Shown in pieces: positions 49,177-57,981 of a DNA stretch of 62,800 nt; the stretch's first letter is position 1, and every line of letters begins with the position of its first letter. Position numbers and translations under genes: made by a program. The DNA comes from Amycolatopsis thermalba (GTDB lineage: Bacteria; Actinomycetota; Actinomycetes; Mycobacteriales; Pseudonocardiaceae). The notes beneath the pieces are model-generated. The model was not told where the DNA came from. It ran no database searches and worked only from the letters and a program-made list of their open reading frames with translations. Where the stretch lies: the NCBI RefSeq assembly GCF_003385215.1, contig NZ_PQHW01000032.1:1-62800 (forward strand), read 5' to 3'.

Positions 49177-50453
49177 CGTCCCGCCCCGTCGCGCAGCGCC
49201 TTCTCGAACCGCGTGAGCGCGGCGTCGAGCTCCTCCTCGCCGTGGCAGGCGGAGACGTACCAGACACCACGGCCGGTCACCCACAGGCCGTGCTCGACGA
49301 GCACCCGTGACAGACGTTCGTACCGCGCCAGGTCGAGTCGTTGCAACGTCCGGTAGTCCCGGACCTCGGCGTCGCCGAACGAGACGTGGAACGCCGCCGG
49401 GAGACCTTCGACCCGCAGGGGGAGGCCGTGCTCGATACCGAGATCCCGCAGTCCCACCATCAGCGTCCTGCCGTGCTTGGCGACCCGCTCGTAGGGCGGA
49501 TCCTCCAGCAGGCTCGTCACCGTCGCGGCCACCGCGGCGGTCGCCATCACCGAGCCGTTGAAGGTCCCGGAGTGGTTGACCTCCCCGGTGCCGAACCGGG
49601 ACATCAGCTCGGCGCGGCCGACGAGCGCGGCCACCGGGAACCCGCCGGCGATGGCCTTCCCGTACGTCGCGAGGTCCGGGGGGACCCCGTAGCGTTCCGC
49701 GCCACCGCCGAGGCCGAGCCGGAAGCCCGAGATCACTTCGTCGAAGATCAGCACGACCCCGTGCCGATCGCACAACCGCCGGACGGCCTCGAGGTACCCG
49801 GGCAGTGGTTCGATGACCCCGGCGTTGATCATCACCGGTTCCATGATCACCGCGGCGACCTGCTCACCGTGCCGGTCGAGCGCGTCGGCGACCTGCTCGG
49901 CGTCGTTCCAGGGCAGCACGATGAAATCGTCGAGATGGCGGGCGACCTGCCCCTTCGTGGCCACGCCCCAGTGGCCGTCCCGCGCCGCGGTCAGCACGTT
50001 GTCGAGCCAGCCGTGGTAATGCCCTTCGAACCGGATCACCTTGGTGCGGCCGGTCGCGGCCCGCGCCAGCCGTAGCGCGCCCTGCACGACCTCGGTGCCG
50101 GACACGCCGAACCGGATCATGTCCGCCCAGCCGACCGCGCGGCACACCAGTTCCGACGCCTGGACCTCGAGCTCGTGCTGGCCGCCGAAGATGACGCCAC
50201 GCCGGCAGGCGTCGGAGACCGCGTCGACGACGTGGTCGGGTGCGTGCCCGAGGAAGTTCGGCCCCTGCCCCAGCAGGTAGTCGACGTAGTCCCGCCCGTC
50301 GACGCTGTACAGCCAGGCTCCCTTGGCGCGCTCGATGAACTCCTGTGCGCCGGTGAGGCGGACGTTCGAGTGGACCCCGCCCGGGGTCCGGGCGGCAGCC
50401 CGCCGCCTGAGCTCCGCCGACCGCGGGCCGAGCCGGGTCGAATCGTTGGGCAT
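49173..50453 (-). CDS. Class III aminotransferase, glutamate-1-semialdehyde aminomutase-like
   Basis: 426 aa from ATG 50453 with GGGAGGG six bases upstream. RTPGGVHSNVRLTGAQEFIERAKGAWLYSVDGRDYVDYLLGQGPNFLGHAP, FGVSGTEVVQGALRLARAATGR, FEGHYHGWLDNVL, FDEVISGFRLGLGG and the PLP lysine in LATYGKAIAGGFPVAALVG (about residue 268) define the GSAM-like group. True HemL acts in tetrapyrrole synthesis; this operon context instead points to a catabolic amino acid or beta-amino acid aminotransferase or racemase. It is the first gene of a six-gene overlapping operon facing the IclR regulator. Confidence 0.9.
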   Translation of the reverse strand: MPNDSTRLGPRSAELRRRAAARTPGGVHSNVRLTGAQEFIERAKGAWLYSVDGRDYVDYLLGQGPNFLGHAPDHVVDAVSDACRRGVIFGGQHELEVQASELVCRAVGWADMIRFGVSGTEVVQGALRLARAATGRTKVIRFEGHYHGWLDNVLTAARDGHWGVATKGQVARHLDDFIVLPWNDAEQVADALDRHGEQVAAVIMEPVMINAGVIEPLPGYLEAVRRLCDRHGVVLIFDEVISGFRLGLGGGAERYGVPPDLATYGKAIAGGFPVAALVGRAELMSRFGTGEVNHSGTFNGSVMATAAVAATVTSLLEDPPYERVAKHGRTLMVGLRDLGIEHGLPLRVEGLPAAFHVSFGDAEVRDYRTLQRLDLARYERLSRVLVEHGLWVTGRGVWYVSACHGEEELDAALTRFEKALRDGAGR

Positions 50454-50510
50454 GCAGATCCCTCCCACAGCCCGGCAGCGGCCAGGGCCGACGTTGCCGA
50501 GCCTTTCGAT

Positions 50511-50531
50511 TAGTTTCATCTAGTGAAACTA
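50511..50531. promoter_or_regulatory. IclR-type operator: TAGTTTCA-N5-TGAAACTA
   Basis: Perfect 8-bp arms around TCTAG, 58 bp before the aminotransferase start in the divergent region. Size and GTTTCA/TGAAAC arms fit IclR-family sites. The divergent IclR gene lies 155 bp away. Confidence 0.7.
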
Positions 50532-50686
50532 CGAGTCTAAGATGCGACTCACGGTACGACCGTGGTGACCGCACCGTCAAGGGGTCGCGTTCGGCCCACG
50601 ACCTGCGTCTTGGCCCCCTGACACCCTTCTCCGCGCGGGACTAGGATCTGAAACACCGAACTTGCCGACCGAAACGAGGAGGAGCC

Positions 50687-51514
50687 GTGGCACGGCGCCG
50701 TAAGCAGGACCCGGAAGACATCAACCCGTCGGACAACGGCTCGGCGGAGGAGGAGCGCGACTATTCGGTGCGCGCGGTCGAACGGGTCTGCCTGATCCTC
50801 AACCTGCTCCAGGAATCGGTCGATGGCATCACCCTGAACGAGGTCGCCCAGACCACCGGACTGCCCAAGTCGTCGGCGTTCCGCTACCTCTGGACACTGG
50901 AGAACCACCGGTACGTCGAGCGCGACGACGAGCGCGGCCTGTTCCGGCTGGGGCTCGGGTTCGTCGGCATGCAGTCCCGGCACCTGGAGATCCTGCGCGA
51001 ACGCGCCAGGCCGTCGCTCGAGTCGCTGCGCGACGAGTTCGGCGAGACCGCGAACCTCGGTCTGCTGGACGGCGACCACATCATCTACATCGAGATCGTG
51101 GAGAGCCGGCGCGGCGTCCGGCTCGCGGCGTCCCGCGGCGACCGCGACCCGCTGCACTCGACGGCGCTGGGCAAGGCGATCGCGGCTCACCTCCCCGCGG
51201 ACCGCGTCCGGAACCTCCTCGAGTCCACCGGGCTGCCCCCGCGCACGGCGAACACGATCACCTCGCTCGACGACTACCTGGACGAGCTCGCGAAGGTCCG
51301 CAGGCTCGGCTACGCGGTGGACAACGGCGAGAACGAGGAGGACGGCCGCTGCGTGGCCGCCCCGCTGCTGGCGACGCACCTCCCCGCGGCGATCAGCGTA
51401 AGCGGCCCGGCATCCCGCTTCACGATGCAGGACGTGAAGCGGGTGGCCAAGACGCTGATCGAGGTGGCCGCCGGCATCGCGACCAACCCGCAACCCCAGG
51501 AGGCGGCGGACTGA
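50687..51514 (+). CDS. IclR-family transcriptional regulator
   Basis: 275 aa from GTG 50687 with GAGGAGGAG directly upstream. Winged helix SVRAVERVCLILNLLQESVDGITLNEVAQTTGLPKSSAFRYLWTLENHRYV at about residues 27-77 and the GAF-like ligand domain with HIIYIEIVESRRGVRLAASRGDRDPLHSTALGKAIAAHLP and NGENEEDGRCVAAPLL. Its position makes it the likely controller of the aminotransferase-RidA-M81-FAH-GlcDF operon, with the palindrome at 50511-50531 as site. Confidence 0.92.
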   Translation: MARRRKQDPEDINPSDNGSAEEERDYSVRAVERVCLILNLLQESVDGITLNEVAQTTGLPKSSAFRYLWTLENHRYVERDDERGLFRLGLGFVGMQSRHLEILRERARPSLESLRDEFGETANLGLLDGDHIIYIEIVESRRGVRLAASRGDRDPLHSTALGKAIAAHLPADRVRNLLESTGLPPRTANTITSLDDYLDELAKVRRLGYAVDNGENEEDGRCVAAPLLATHLPAAISVSGPASRFTMQDVKRVAKTLIEVAAGIATNPQPQEAAD

Positions 51515-51532
51515 TTCCGCGGGGCCGCCGCC

Positions 51533-53122
51533 TCATCGCCTCAGCACTCGGCCCGGGCAGGCGCCGGTGAGCGCACCGTCCGAGACGACCTTGCTTCCGT
51601 TGATCCAAACGTCCCGCACACCGCGCGCCACCCGACACGGATCCGTCCAGGTTGCGATTTCCCGCGTCTTCGGCAGATCGAGCACCGTGATGTCGGCCAT
51701 CGCCCCAGACGCCAGGCGCCCCCTGCCGGACAGGCCGAGCCGCTCGGCAACGGCCAGCGTGCTCTTGTGAACCGCCTCCGGCAGGCTCAACATCCGGTTG
51801 TCGACCACGTACTTCTGCAGCAATCTCGCATGAGCGCCGAAGTTGCGGGGATGCGGCCGCCCAGGCGCGGACTCCGGAAGGGCACTACCGTCACTCCCGA
51901 TGAGAGCCATCCGGTGGCGCAGGAACGCCCGAACGTCGTCTTCGCTCCGGTAGAACAGGACCACCTGTACGCGGTTGCCGTGCCGCCCGCACAACCGCAG
52001 GCACAGATCCTCCGGGGTCACGGACTCCCTGTCCGCCGCCTCCTCGACCGTCAGCCCCTCCAGGTCCTCATCCCCCGGCCCCGTGAGCGACAGCAGGACC
52101 CGGCTCCATTCCCAGGGAATGCTTCCGAACAATCCTGTCGAAAGTTCTGCGCGCGCACGCTCGCGGCGTGCCGCATCGCGCAAGTGGACAGCTATCGCCT
52201 CTTCCCCGTCCGCTTGTAGCCAGGCGGGCAAGTACTGGGTCAACGATGATGCCGAAGCGTCGTAGGGGTAGATGTCGAACATGATGTCGACACCTTCGCC
52301 CGCAACCTCCTCGAACCGCGTGAGAACGTCGTCAGCGCGGCCCCAGCTCCGGGGGTCGTTGAGGGAAATGTGGGAGAACTGCACGCGCGCCCCTGTCCGC
52401 CGGCCGAACTCGAACGCCTCCTCGAATGCACCGAACCCGTCAGTCACCCGGGCATGTGTGGCGTAGAGGGCACCTGCCTCGGCGATCACCCGTCCGAGTG
52501 TGTGGAGTTCGTCGGGCGCGGCGAACGCGGAGGGAACGTAGGTGAGCCCGGTCGACAGACCGAATGCCCCCTGGTCCAGCGCGGTGCGTAACAAGACGGA
52601 CATGGTGTCGCGCGCCTCCGCGGTCGAAGGGGTGTTTCCCATCCCCATCGCGGCTATTCGCAGAGCCCCGTGCCCGACCAACGCGGCGATGTTCATGACG
52701 GGACCTGCGTCCTCCAGAGCGCGGGCGTACCCCGCGAAATCGACCCACGCCGTCTCCAGCCGAGGTATGCCCAGGCCCTTGAGGAACTCCTCCAGCAAGC
52801 TCCGTCGGCCGGGATGAACCGGGAATGCCGAGAACCCGCAGTTGCCGACCACCTCCGTGGTCACACCCTGCATGACCTTGCTGGGCGCCTGGTGGTGCAG
52901 GAGGAAGCTGGCGTCCGAGTGGGTGTGGATGTCGATGAAGCCAGGAGTGATCACCATGCCCCGGCAGTCGACTTCGTCCCCTGCGGTGCCGGGAGGAACA
53001 CCACCGGGAACCACCTCGAGGATGCGGTCGGCTCGAATGCCAACATCCCCTTCGACCGGCGGTCCACCAGTACCGTCGACTACCAGGCCACCCCGTAGCC
53101 AGACGACGCCTTCACTCGGCAC
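51533..53122 (-). CDS. N-acyl-D-amino-acid deacylase (D-aminoacylase)
   Basis: 529 aa from GTG 53122, with GAGGGTGAGG just upstream and 10 bp after the hexosaminidase stop; a GTG at 53173 would overlap that gene by 41 bp. Amidohydrolase-superfamily features: GMVITPGFIDIHTHSDAS (metal HxH), TTEVVGNCGFS (Cys ligand of D-aminoacylase), FGLSTGLTYVPS, THARVTDGFGAFEEAFEFGRRTG, VQFSHISL, LIGSDGSALP (Asp) and the late GAMADITVLDL. It removes acyl groups from N-acyl-D-amino acids. It is co-transcribed with the GH20 enzyme, which argues for degradation of N-acetylated or cell-wall-derived compounds. Confidence 0.9.
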   Translation of the reverse strand: MPSEGVVWLRGGLVVDGTGGPPVEGDVGIRADRILEVVPGGVPPGTAGDEVDCRGMVITPGFIDIHTHSDASFLLHHQAPSKVMQGVTTEVVGNCGFSAFPVHPGRRSLLEEFLKGLGIPRLETAWVDFAGYARALEDAGPVMNIAALVGHGALRIAAMGMGNTPSTAEARDTMSVLLRTALDQGAFGLSTGLTYVPSAFAAPDELHTLGRVIAEAGALYATHARVTDGFGAFEEAFEFGRRTGARVQFSHISLNDPRSWGRADDVLTRFEEVAGEGVDIMFDIYPYDASASSLTQYLPAWLQADGEEAIAVHLRDAARRERARAELSTGLFGSIPWEWSRVLLSLTGPGDEDLEGLTVEEAADRESVTPEDLCLRLCGRHGNRVQVVLFYRSEDDVRAFLRHRMALIGSDGSALPESAPGRPHPRNFGAHARLLQKYVVDNRMLSLPEAVHKSTLAVAERLGLSGRGRLASGAMADITVLDLPKTREIATWTDPCRVARGVRDVWINGSKVVSDGALTGACPGRVLRR

Positions 53123-53132
53123 AGCCTCACCC

Positions 53133-55166
53133 TCACACGATCCAGGGGTGCCAGGATCCACGCGGTCCGACACCAGGGGCCTCTCGGAGCCGCCGCACGG
53201 ACGGCCCTATCTCCTTCACGAAGAGCCAGTGCTCGCGCAACGCCGCCGGAGCCAGGTAGGCGGGCTTCGAACGGCTCACGTGTCTCAACAGCGCATGCGC
53301 TTTCCGGGTCACCTCCGCCGTTTCTTCCCGGTCGTCCCCGTGGTGATACGTGAGAGCCAGCACATCGAGGAAGAGTTCGAGGGATGCCGCAGTCCGGTGT
53401 GTCTCGTCACGCCACTGTTGGACCGGGTTCGGCCAGAACCTGACCTCTCTTCCCGACGGCATGAGGGTGATCGCCTCGCGCAGCGTGGCCGCGATCTGGC
53501 GCAACGCCTCGGCGAGCGGCGGCTGCGTCACTGAAAACGCGCGAAGCTGGTCATCCGGGTACCGGGATCCCGGTACTCCGGAATCCGCGAAATAGGGAAG
53601 TACTTGGTCGACCACGTACATCATGGATGGATACGAAGCCGTAATGGTGCCCGCCAAGGAGAAAGCCTGCTCCGCTTCGGCGGACGAGCACGGCGACACA
53701 TACCTGGCCCACCTAGGGCGGAACCCGGCTGCGCCGGCCGAGCCCGACGAGTTCCACGCCAGATCGGCCAGGCAAGCCACGTTCTGGTGGTCAGCCGGGT
53801 CTGGGATCCAGTACGCGAGAACGCCTGTCGCACCGGCGAGTGCGCCTTTCCGAATCGCGGTGGAGATGTTCTCCGTGAAATCCTGTCCGAACAGGTGCGG
53901 AAAGAGCCCGGTGGTCGGTGCCACCCACGTCTCGGTGCGCTCCGCGCGCGGCTCCGGCACCGGATCGTTGTACTTCCACCAAACGATCACCGGTTCGGGC
54001 AGACCGCGTTCGGCGACTCGATCGAGGTACTCGTCCAGCACCCCTTCCCTGACGAGCGTGTCCTGCCAGTGGACCATTTCGATACCGTCGTCCGCGAGGA
54101 CAGTTCCGACGAGCATCAGGTACTCGATCAAGAGGTGTCCGGGAGAAAGGTCGCGGCAACCCTCGCATGCGCAGTACGGACTGACCAACCGCTGCCGATC
54201 GCGCGGGTCGACGTTGCGGATCGGATAGTACTCGTCCCCGGCGACATGGAGTCGGCGAAGTCCGTTGGGGCGCAGGTGTTGGTCGACCAAATTGCGGACC
54301 AGGCGCGCCAGCGCGTTGCGTGCCTCCGGCCGGGAGACGCAGTACCCGTAGCCGGTCGGCGTACCATCCGAGTCCACGGCCGACAGCACGCGCACGACCC
54401 GAGGGATCAACGTGGAATGGCCGGGGCCGCCGAGGTGCGGGATCAACTCGACGCCGCGTTCCGCAGCATAGGCGCAGATTTCCGAGAACAGGTCCTTCTC
54501 GAAGATCACCGGGACGTATTCCAGTTCAACCTCAGCGCCCTTCTCGGCGTCCCAGGTGGTGATCCGAGTACTCGACGCCAACTCCGGAAAGCCGGTCAAG
54601 GGGGTGAACATGTACTCGGCGGGCCGTTGCCCGTGCCGGATGTCCCAGCAGCCGTAGATCGACAGCCCGATCGTGTTCAGCTTGAGCTGGGCCAAACGGT
54701 CGATGAGGTCCCGCCAGTCGGGCAGATCCATGCGGTCGGTACCCGTGAACGACTCGATGAAGACGCCCCGCGTAGGAAGGTCCGGCCCGTCCTCGATGTC
54801 GAGGACCGGCAAGGCGGTACGCTGATATCCGTCCCACAGGTCGAGCAGGGTTCGCACGGCGTGCAGCGCACCTCGCGGATCCGCGAACTCCACCCGAACC
54901 GAATCTGCTCGGATCGCAAGACGGTAATTCTCGGCGGGCAACGCCGCCGGCTCGAAGGAAATGCGCGGCGGGAAGCCATCCGCCACTTCCGTTGTTCCGA
55001 GGACGCCCTGCACGTGCTCCGCCCACGGAGCAAGCGCGACCGGGATCTCCAATCCGCCGAAGGCAGAACAGGGGAAGGTGGGCCGCCCATTCGCGGCGGT
55101 CAGTTTCCGCGGTCGCGGAATGAGTTCGGGAACGGGTCCGGCAGCGACATCAATTTGACCTGGCAT
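53133..55166 (-). CDS. Glycoside hydrolase family 20 (beta-N-acetylhexosaminidase-like)
   Basis: 677 aa from ATG 55166 with GAGG ten bases upstream. An N-terminal GH20b-type domain (VPELIPRPRKLTAAN ... PRISFEPAALPAENYRLAIRADSVRVEFADPRGALHAVRTLLDLW) leads into a TIM barrel: LPTRGVFIESFTG, LAQLKLNTIGLSIYG, GVELIPHLGGPGHST, and the catalytic Asp-Glu in RLHVAGDEYYPI (about residue 315). The C-terminal 200 residues are helical. No signal peptide is seen, so it acts inside the cell on an imported glycoside, consistent with the transporter downstream. Specificity (GlcNAc, GalNAc or other) is open. Confidence 0.85.
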   Translation of the reverse strand: MPGQIDVAAGPVPELIPRPRKLTAANGRPTFPCSAFGGLEIPVALAPWAEHVQGVLGTTEVADGFPPRISFEPAALPAENYRLAIRADSVRVEFADPRGALHAVRTLLDLWDGYQRTALPVLDIEDGPDLPTRGVFIESFTGTDRMDLPDWRDLIDRLAQLKLNTIGLSIYGCWDIRHGQRPAEYMFTPLTGFPELASSTRITTWDAEKGAEVELEYVPVIFEKDLFSEICAYAAERGVELIPHLGGPGHSTLIPRVVRVLSAVDSDGTPTGYGYCVSRPEARNALARLVRNLVDQHLRPNGLRRLHVAGDEYYPIRNVDPRDRQRLVSPYCACEGCRDLSPGHLLIEYLMLVGTVLADDGIEMVHWQDTLVREGVLDEYLDRVAERGLPEPVIVWWKYNDPVPEPRAERTETWVAPTTGLFPHLFGQDFTENISTAIRKGALAGATGVLAYWIPDPADHQNVACLADLAWNSSGSAGAAGFRPRWARYVSPCSSAEAEQAFSLAGTITASYPSMMYVVDQVLPYFADSGVPGSRYPDDQLRAFSVTQPPLAEALRQIAATLREAITLMPSGREVRFWPNPVQQWRDETHRTAASLELFLDVLALTYHHGDDREETAEVTRKAHALLRHVSRSKPAYLAPAALREHWLFVKEIGPSVRRLREAPGVGPRGSWHPWIV

Positions 55167-55355
55167 AAATTGGAATCCTCGTCGCGAAAACACGTCGACG
55201 GGTCGGTGCACAGCAACCAGGACACCCGAGCACTTCCCACTGCCACTCGTTCCCGCCAGGCGTGCTGAATTATGGGTGTCGGAGCGTGACATTACAAGTG
55301 ATCGCGACGACGTGTCGAAGGCAGCGGTTTTCACCCCGGGCACGCAAAGCGGAAT

Positions 55356-56141
55356 TCACACCATCGTCCAGCCGCCGTCAACGCGGATCGCTTGCCCCGT
55401 GAGGAAAGCACTGTCCGCACCGGCCAGGAAACCCACGACGTTCGCGACATCTTCCGGCGATCCGCGCCGCTGCAAAATCTGGTGCGCGAGCACTGTGCGA
55501 TCGAGATCCTGCTCGTCGAACGACTCCTGCTCCTCCTCGGTCTTGATGGCGCCGGGCAGTACGCAGTTGACCCGAACACCCGAGGGGCCCAGTTCCCGCG
55601 CGAGCGATCGGGTGAATCCGAGCAGGCCTGCCTTCGTGGTGCCGTAGTGCAGCGCGTTGGGCGCGCCAGTCTGCGCGAGGACACTACTCACGACGACCAC
55701 ACTGCTACCGGGCGCACCGCGCTCGCGGAAGGCCCGCCGGCAGCACAGGAAGCCCGCGGTCAGGTTGACCGCGAGGATCTCGTTCCACTCCCCGACACTG
55801 ATCTCCGTCCACGCGTGCCGGACGGTGGTCGCAGCGTTCAGGACCAGCGTCGTGACAGCGCCGAACTCGCCCTCGCATTCGTCGAACATGGCTTCGACCT
55901 GTGCGGGGTCGGCGACGTCGGCCGGCAGGACCAGGGCCCGTCCACCGGCTTCATGGATTTCTTCGGCGACCTGTTTCGCCAGCCTGATCATCGGCTCACT
56001 GGGGAAACTGTTCACGACCACCGCCATCCCATCGGCGGCCAGCCTGCGCGCGGTGGCTGCCCCGATCCCCCGCGAGGCTCCCGTCACGAGAGCGACCGGC
56101 TCCCGCGCGGGTGTCGCCCACCCCGGCCTCGGACCGTCCAT
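55356..56141 (-). CDS. Short-chain dehydrogenase/reductase
   Basis: 261 aa from ATG 56141, which has GGAGGTG six bases upstream; an ATG at 56183 lacks one. TGASRGIG, LVLNAATTVRHAW, the catalytic SSVLAQTGAPNALHYGTTKAGLLGFTRSLARELGPSGVRVNCVLPGAIKT (Ser, Tyr, Lys) and FLTGQAIRVDGGWTMV follow classical FabG-like SDRs. The substrate is unknown. It lies 189 bp upstream of the hexosaminidase on the same strand, so it may belong to the same regulon. Confidence 0.9.
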   Translation of the reverse strand: MDGPRPGWATPAREPVALVTGASRGIGAATARRLAADGMAVVVNSFPSEPMIRLAKQVAEEIHEAGGRALVLPADVADPAQVEAMFDECEGEFGAVTTLVLNAATTVRHAWTEISVGEWNEILAVNLTAGFLCCRRAFRERGAPGSSVVVVSSVLAQTGAPNALHYGTTKAGLLGFTRSLARELGPSGVRVNCVLPGAIKTEEEQESFDEQDLDRTVLAHQILQRRGSPEDVANVVGFLAGADSAFLTGQAIRVDGGWTMV

Positions 56142-56448
56142 CCGGAACACCTCCGCCACTCCGGTCTCGCCACTCACGGTCATTTCAACAGACAAACTAG
56201 CTTCTTCACAAGGCGAACCGTGGAACCATCGATGCACAGACCACCCTCGCAGGGTTGCCCAGCGGCGGGGTTCCCCGCGCCGCCCGCGGCACTTGACAGC
56301 ACCTTCCACACGATTCACCCTGTGTTCCATCAGACGGCACTGGCATTTCATATCCGCTCCTACCGGGTCCGGGAGCCGCGGATTCCGCGGGTTCGTGGCC
56401 ACTGTCTCGGCCAGGTAACCATCAGACAACTTTTTGACGAGGTGGCTC
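56142..56448. other. Divergent intergenic region, no gene
   Basis: About 300 bp between the SDR and epimerase starts. TTGACA (56293-56298) stands alone without a matching -10. No strong palindrome or RNA was recognised. Confidence 0.35.
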
Positions 56449-57981
56449 GTGACAAAGATTCTCATCACCGGCGCATCCGGCCGGGTCGGTTCGACGCTCG
56501 CGAAGGCGGCCCTCACGCGGGGGTTCAGCGTCCGGGGGATGGTCATGCCCGACGAGTGTTTTTCGGTGTCGGGTGTGGAGGTGGTGGAGGCGTCGTTGAC
56601 CGATGCGGCGGCGTTGGCGCGGGCGGTGTCGGGTGTGGATGTGGTGGTGCATCTGGCGGCGCAGATGGTGCTGGGTGAGACGTCGGTGGAGCGGTACTAC
56701 GACATCAACGTGTTGGGCACGTTGCGGTTGCTGGAGGCCGCGGTGGCGCAGCCGGTTCCGGTGCGCCAGTTCGTCTACGCCAGCACCGACAACACCTACG
56801 ACCCGGCGCACGCACCACGGGAACCGATCACCGAGGACCACCCGCAGTACCCGGGTGACTACTACGGAACCTCCAAGGTGCTGTGCGAGCAGCTCGTGCG
56901 CAACTACCACAAGCTGCACGGGCTCGACTACACCATCCTGCGCTACGGATCCGTGCTGGCACCCAACGAAGCCGTCGCGCTGTTCCGCCTGGACTGGGTC
57001 CGCGGGTTCCTGGCCACCCACACCGCGGCCGGCCGCCGCAGCAACCTGTGGCAACTACTGGCCGGCGGGCACGACTTCCTCGGCGCCCTGGACGACCAGA
57101 TCGGCCACCGCGACGACAACCCCGCACTCGCCCTCACCGGCCCCGACGGCCGCCCCTGGGCCATCCACACCTCCGACGTGCGCGACACCGTCGCCGGAAC
57201 CCTGACCGCCATCAACCACCCCAACGCCCTCAACCAGGACTTCAACATCGTCGGACCCCACACCACCACCTTCACCGAAGGCGCCACCGTCATCGCCAAG
57301 CACTACAACCTCGACCTGCTCACCGCCCACATGCCCGCCACCCTCGCCTTCGAACTCTCCACCCACAAAGCCACCCAACTCCTCGACTACCACCCCCAAC
57401 ACGACTTCGACTCCACCATCACCACCGCACTCAACCCCCGCGGACGCCTGATCCCCTCGACGAACAGGTCTCACCATGTCCAAGGAACGCACGACCACGA
57501 CCCGTTACTTGACCCGGCGCGAAACACTCCGGTACGCCGCCGCGACCGCTCTCGGACTGTCCGCCGGCGTCCCACTACTGGGCGGGTGTTCCGTCGGATC
57601 GCAAGGGCCCGCCGCGAACGGTGGCCAGCCTCCGACGCAGCCGACCGGAACCCTCCGTGTCGCCCACCTCGGGGATCCGACGAGTCTCGACCCGTCCCTC
57701 GCGGGAAACGCGGTCTCACTCCCGATCATCTCGCACAACATCTACGAGAGCTTGCTCGGCTTCAACGGCGACACATCGGAACTGGTCGGCGTGCTGGCCG
57801 ACCGCTGGGAGTCCTCTCCCGACGGTCGGCAGTGGACGTTCTACCTCAAGGACGGCATCACGTTCCACGACGGGGCGCCCCTCACGTCGTCGGCGGTGAA
57901 GAAGACGTTCCAGTACTACTCGAGGTCCGGCGCACAATGGGCGGTCCTGCTCCCGCCCAACGCCACGTACGACGACACTGA
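56449..57981 (+). CDS. NAD-dependent epimerase/dehydratase with displaced 3' end
   Basis: Read from GTG 56449 (GAGGTGG just upstream). Residues 1-330 are a complete extended SDR: KILITGASGRVGSTLAKAAL, VVHLAAQMVLGETSVERYYDINVLGTLRLLEAA, STDNTYDP, DYYGTSKVLCEQL (Tyr-x-x-x-Lys), LRYGSVLAP and a C-terminal sugar-binding part ending HPQHDFDSTITTALNP. After codon 330 (57438) homology to the second copy at the right edge stops and the frame runs on for 180 residues, out of frame, into the binding-protein gene. Those residues are Arg-rich and not credible protein. The native tail was probably NPTPNPDYTPVTQGW. Codon style also changes around 56560 and 56750. Activity may survive without the tail. Confidence 0.6.
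   Translation: MTKILITGASGRVGSTLAKAALTRGFSVRGMVMPDECFSVSGVEVVEASLTDAAALARAVSGVDVVVHLAAQMVLGETSVERYYDINVLGTLRLLEAAVAQPVPVRQFVYASTDNTYDPAHAPREPITEDHPQYPGDYYGTSKVLCEQLVRNYHKLHGLDYTILRYGSVLAPNEAVALFRLDWVRGFLATHTAAGRRSNLWQLLAGGHDFLGALDDQIGHRDDNPALALTGPDGRPWAIHTSDVRDTVAGTLTAINHPNALNQDFNIVGPHTTTFTEGATVIAKHYNLDLLTAHMPATLAFELSTHKATQLLDYHPQHDFDSTITTALNPRGRLIPSTNRSHHVQGTHDHDPLLDPARNTPVRRRDRSRTVRRRPTTGRVFRRIARARRERWPASDAADRNPPCRPPRGSDESRPVPRGKRGLTPDHLAQHLRELARLQRRHIGTGRRAGRPLGVLSRRSAVDVLPQGRHHVPRRGAPHVVGGEEDVPVLLEVRRTMGGPAPAQRHVRRH

Noticed and set aside
49173..50453. Haem biosynthesis gene hemL
   Set aside because: The protein is GSAM-like but sits in a catabolic operon with RidA, M81 and an IclR regulator; no other haem gene is near.
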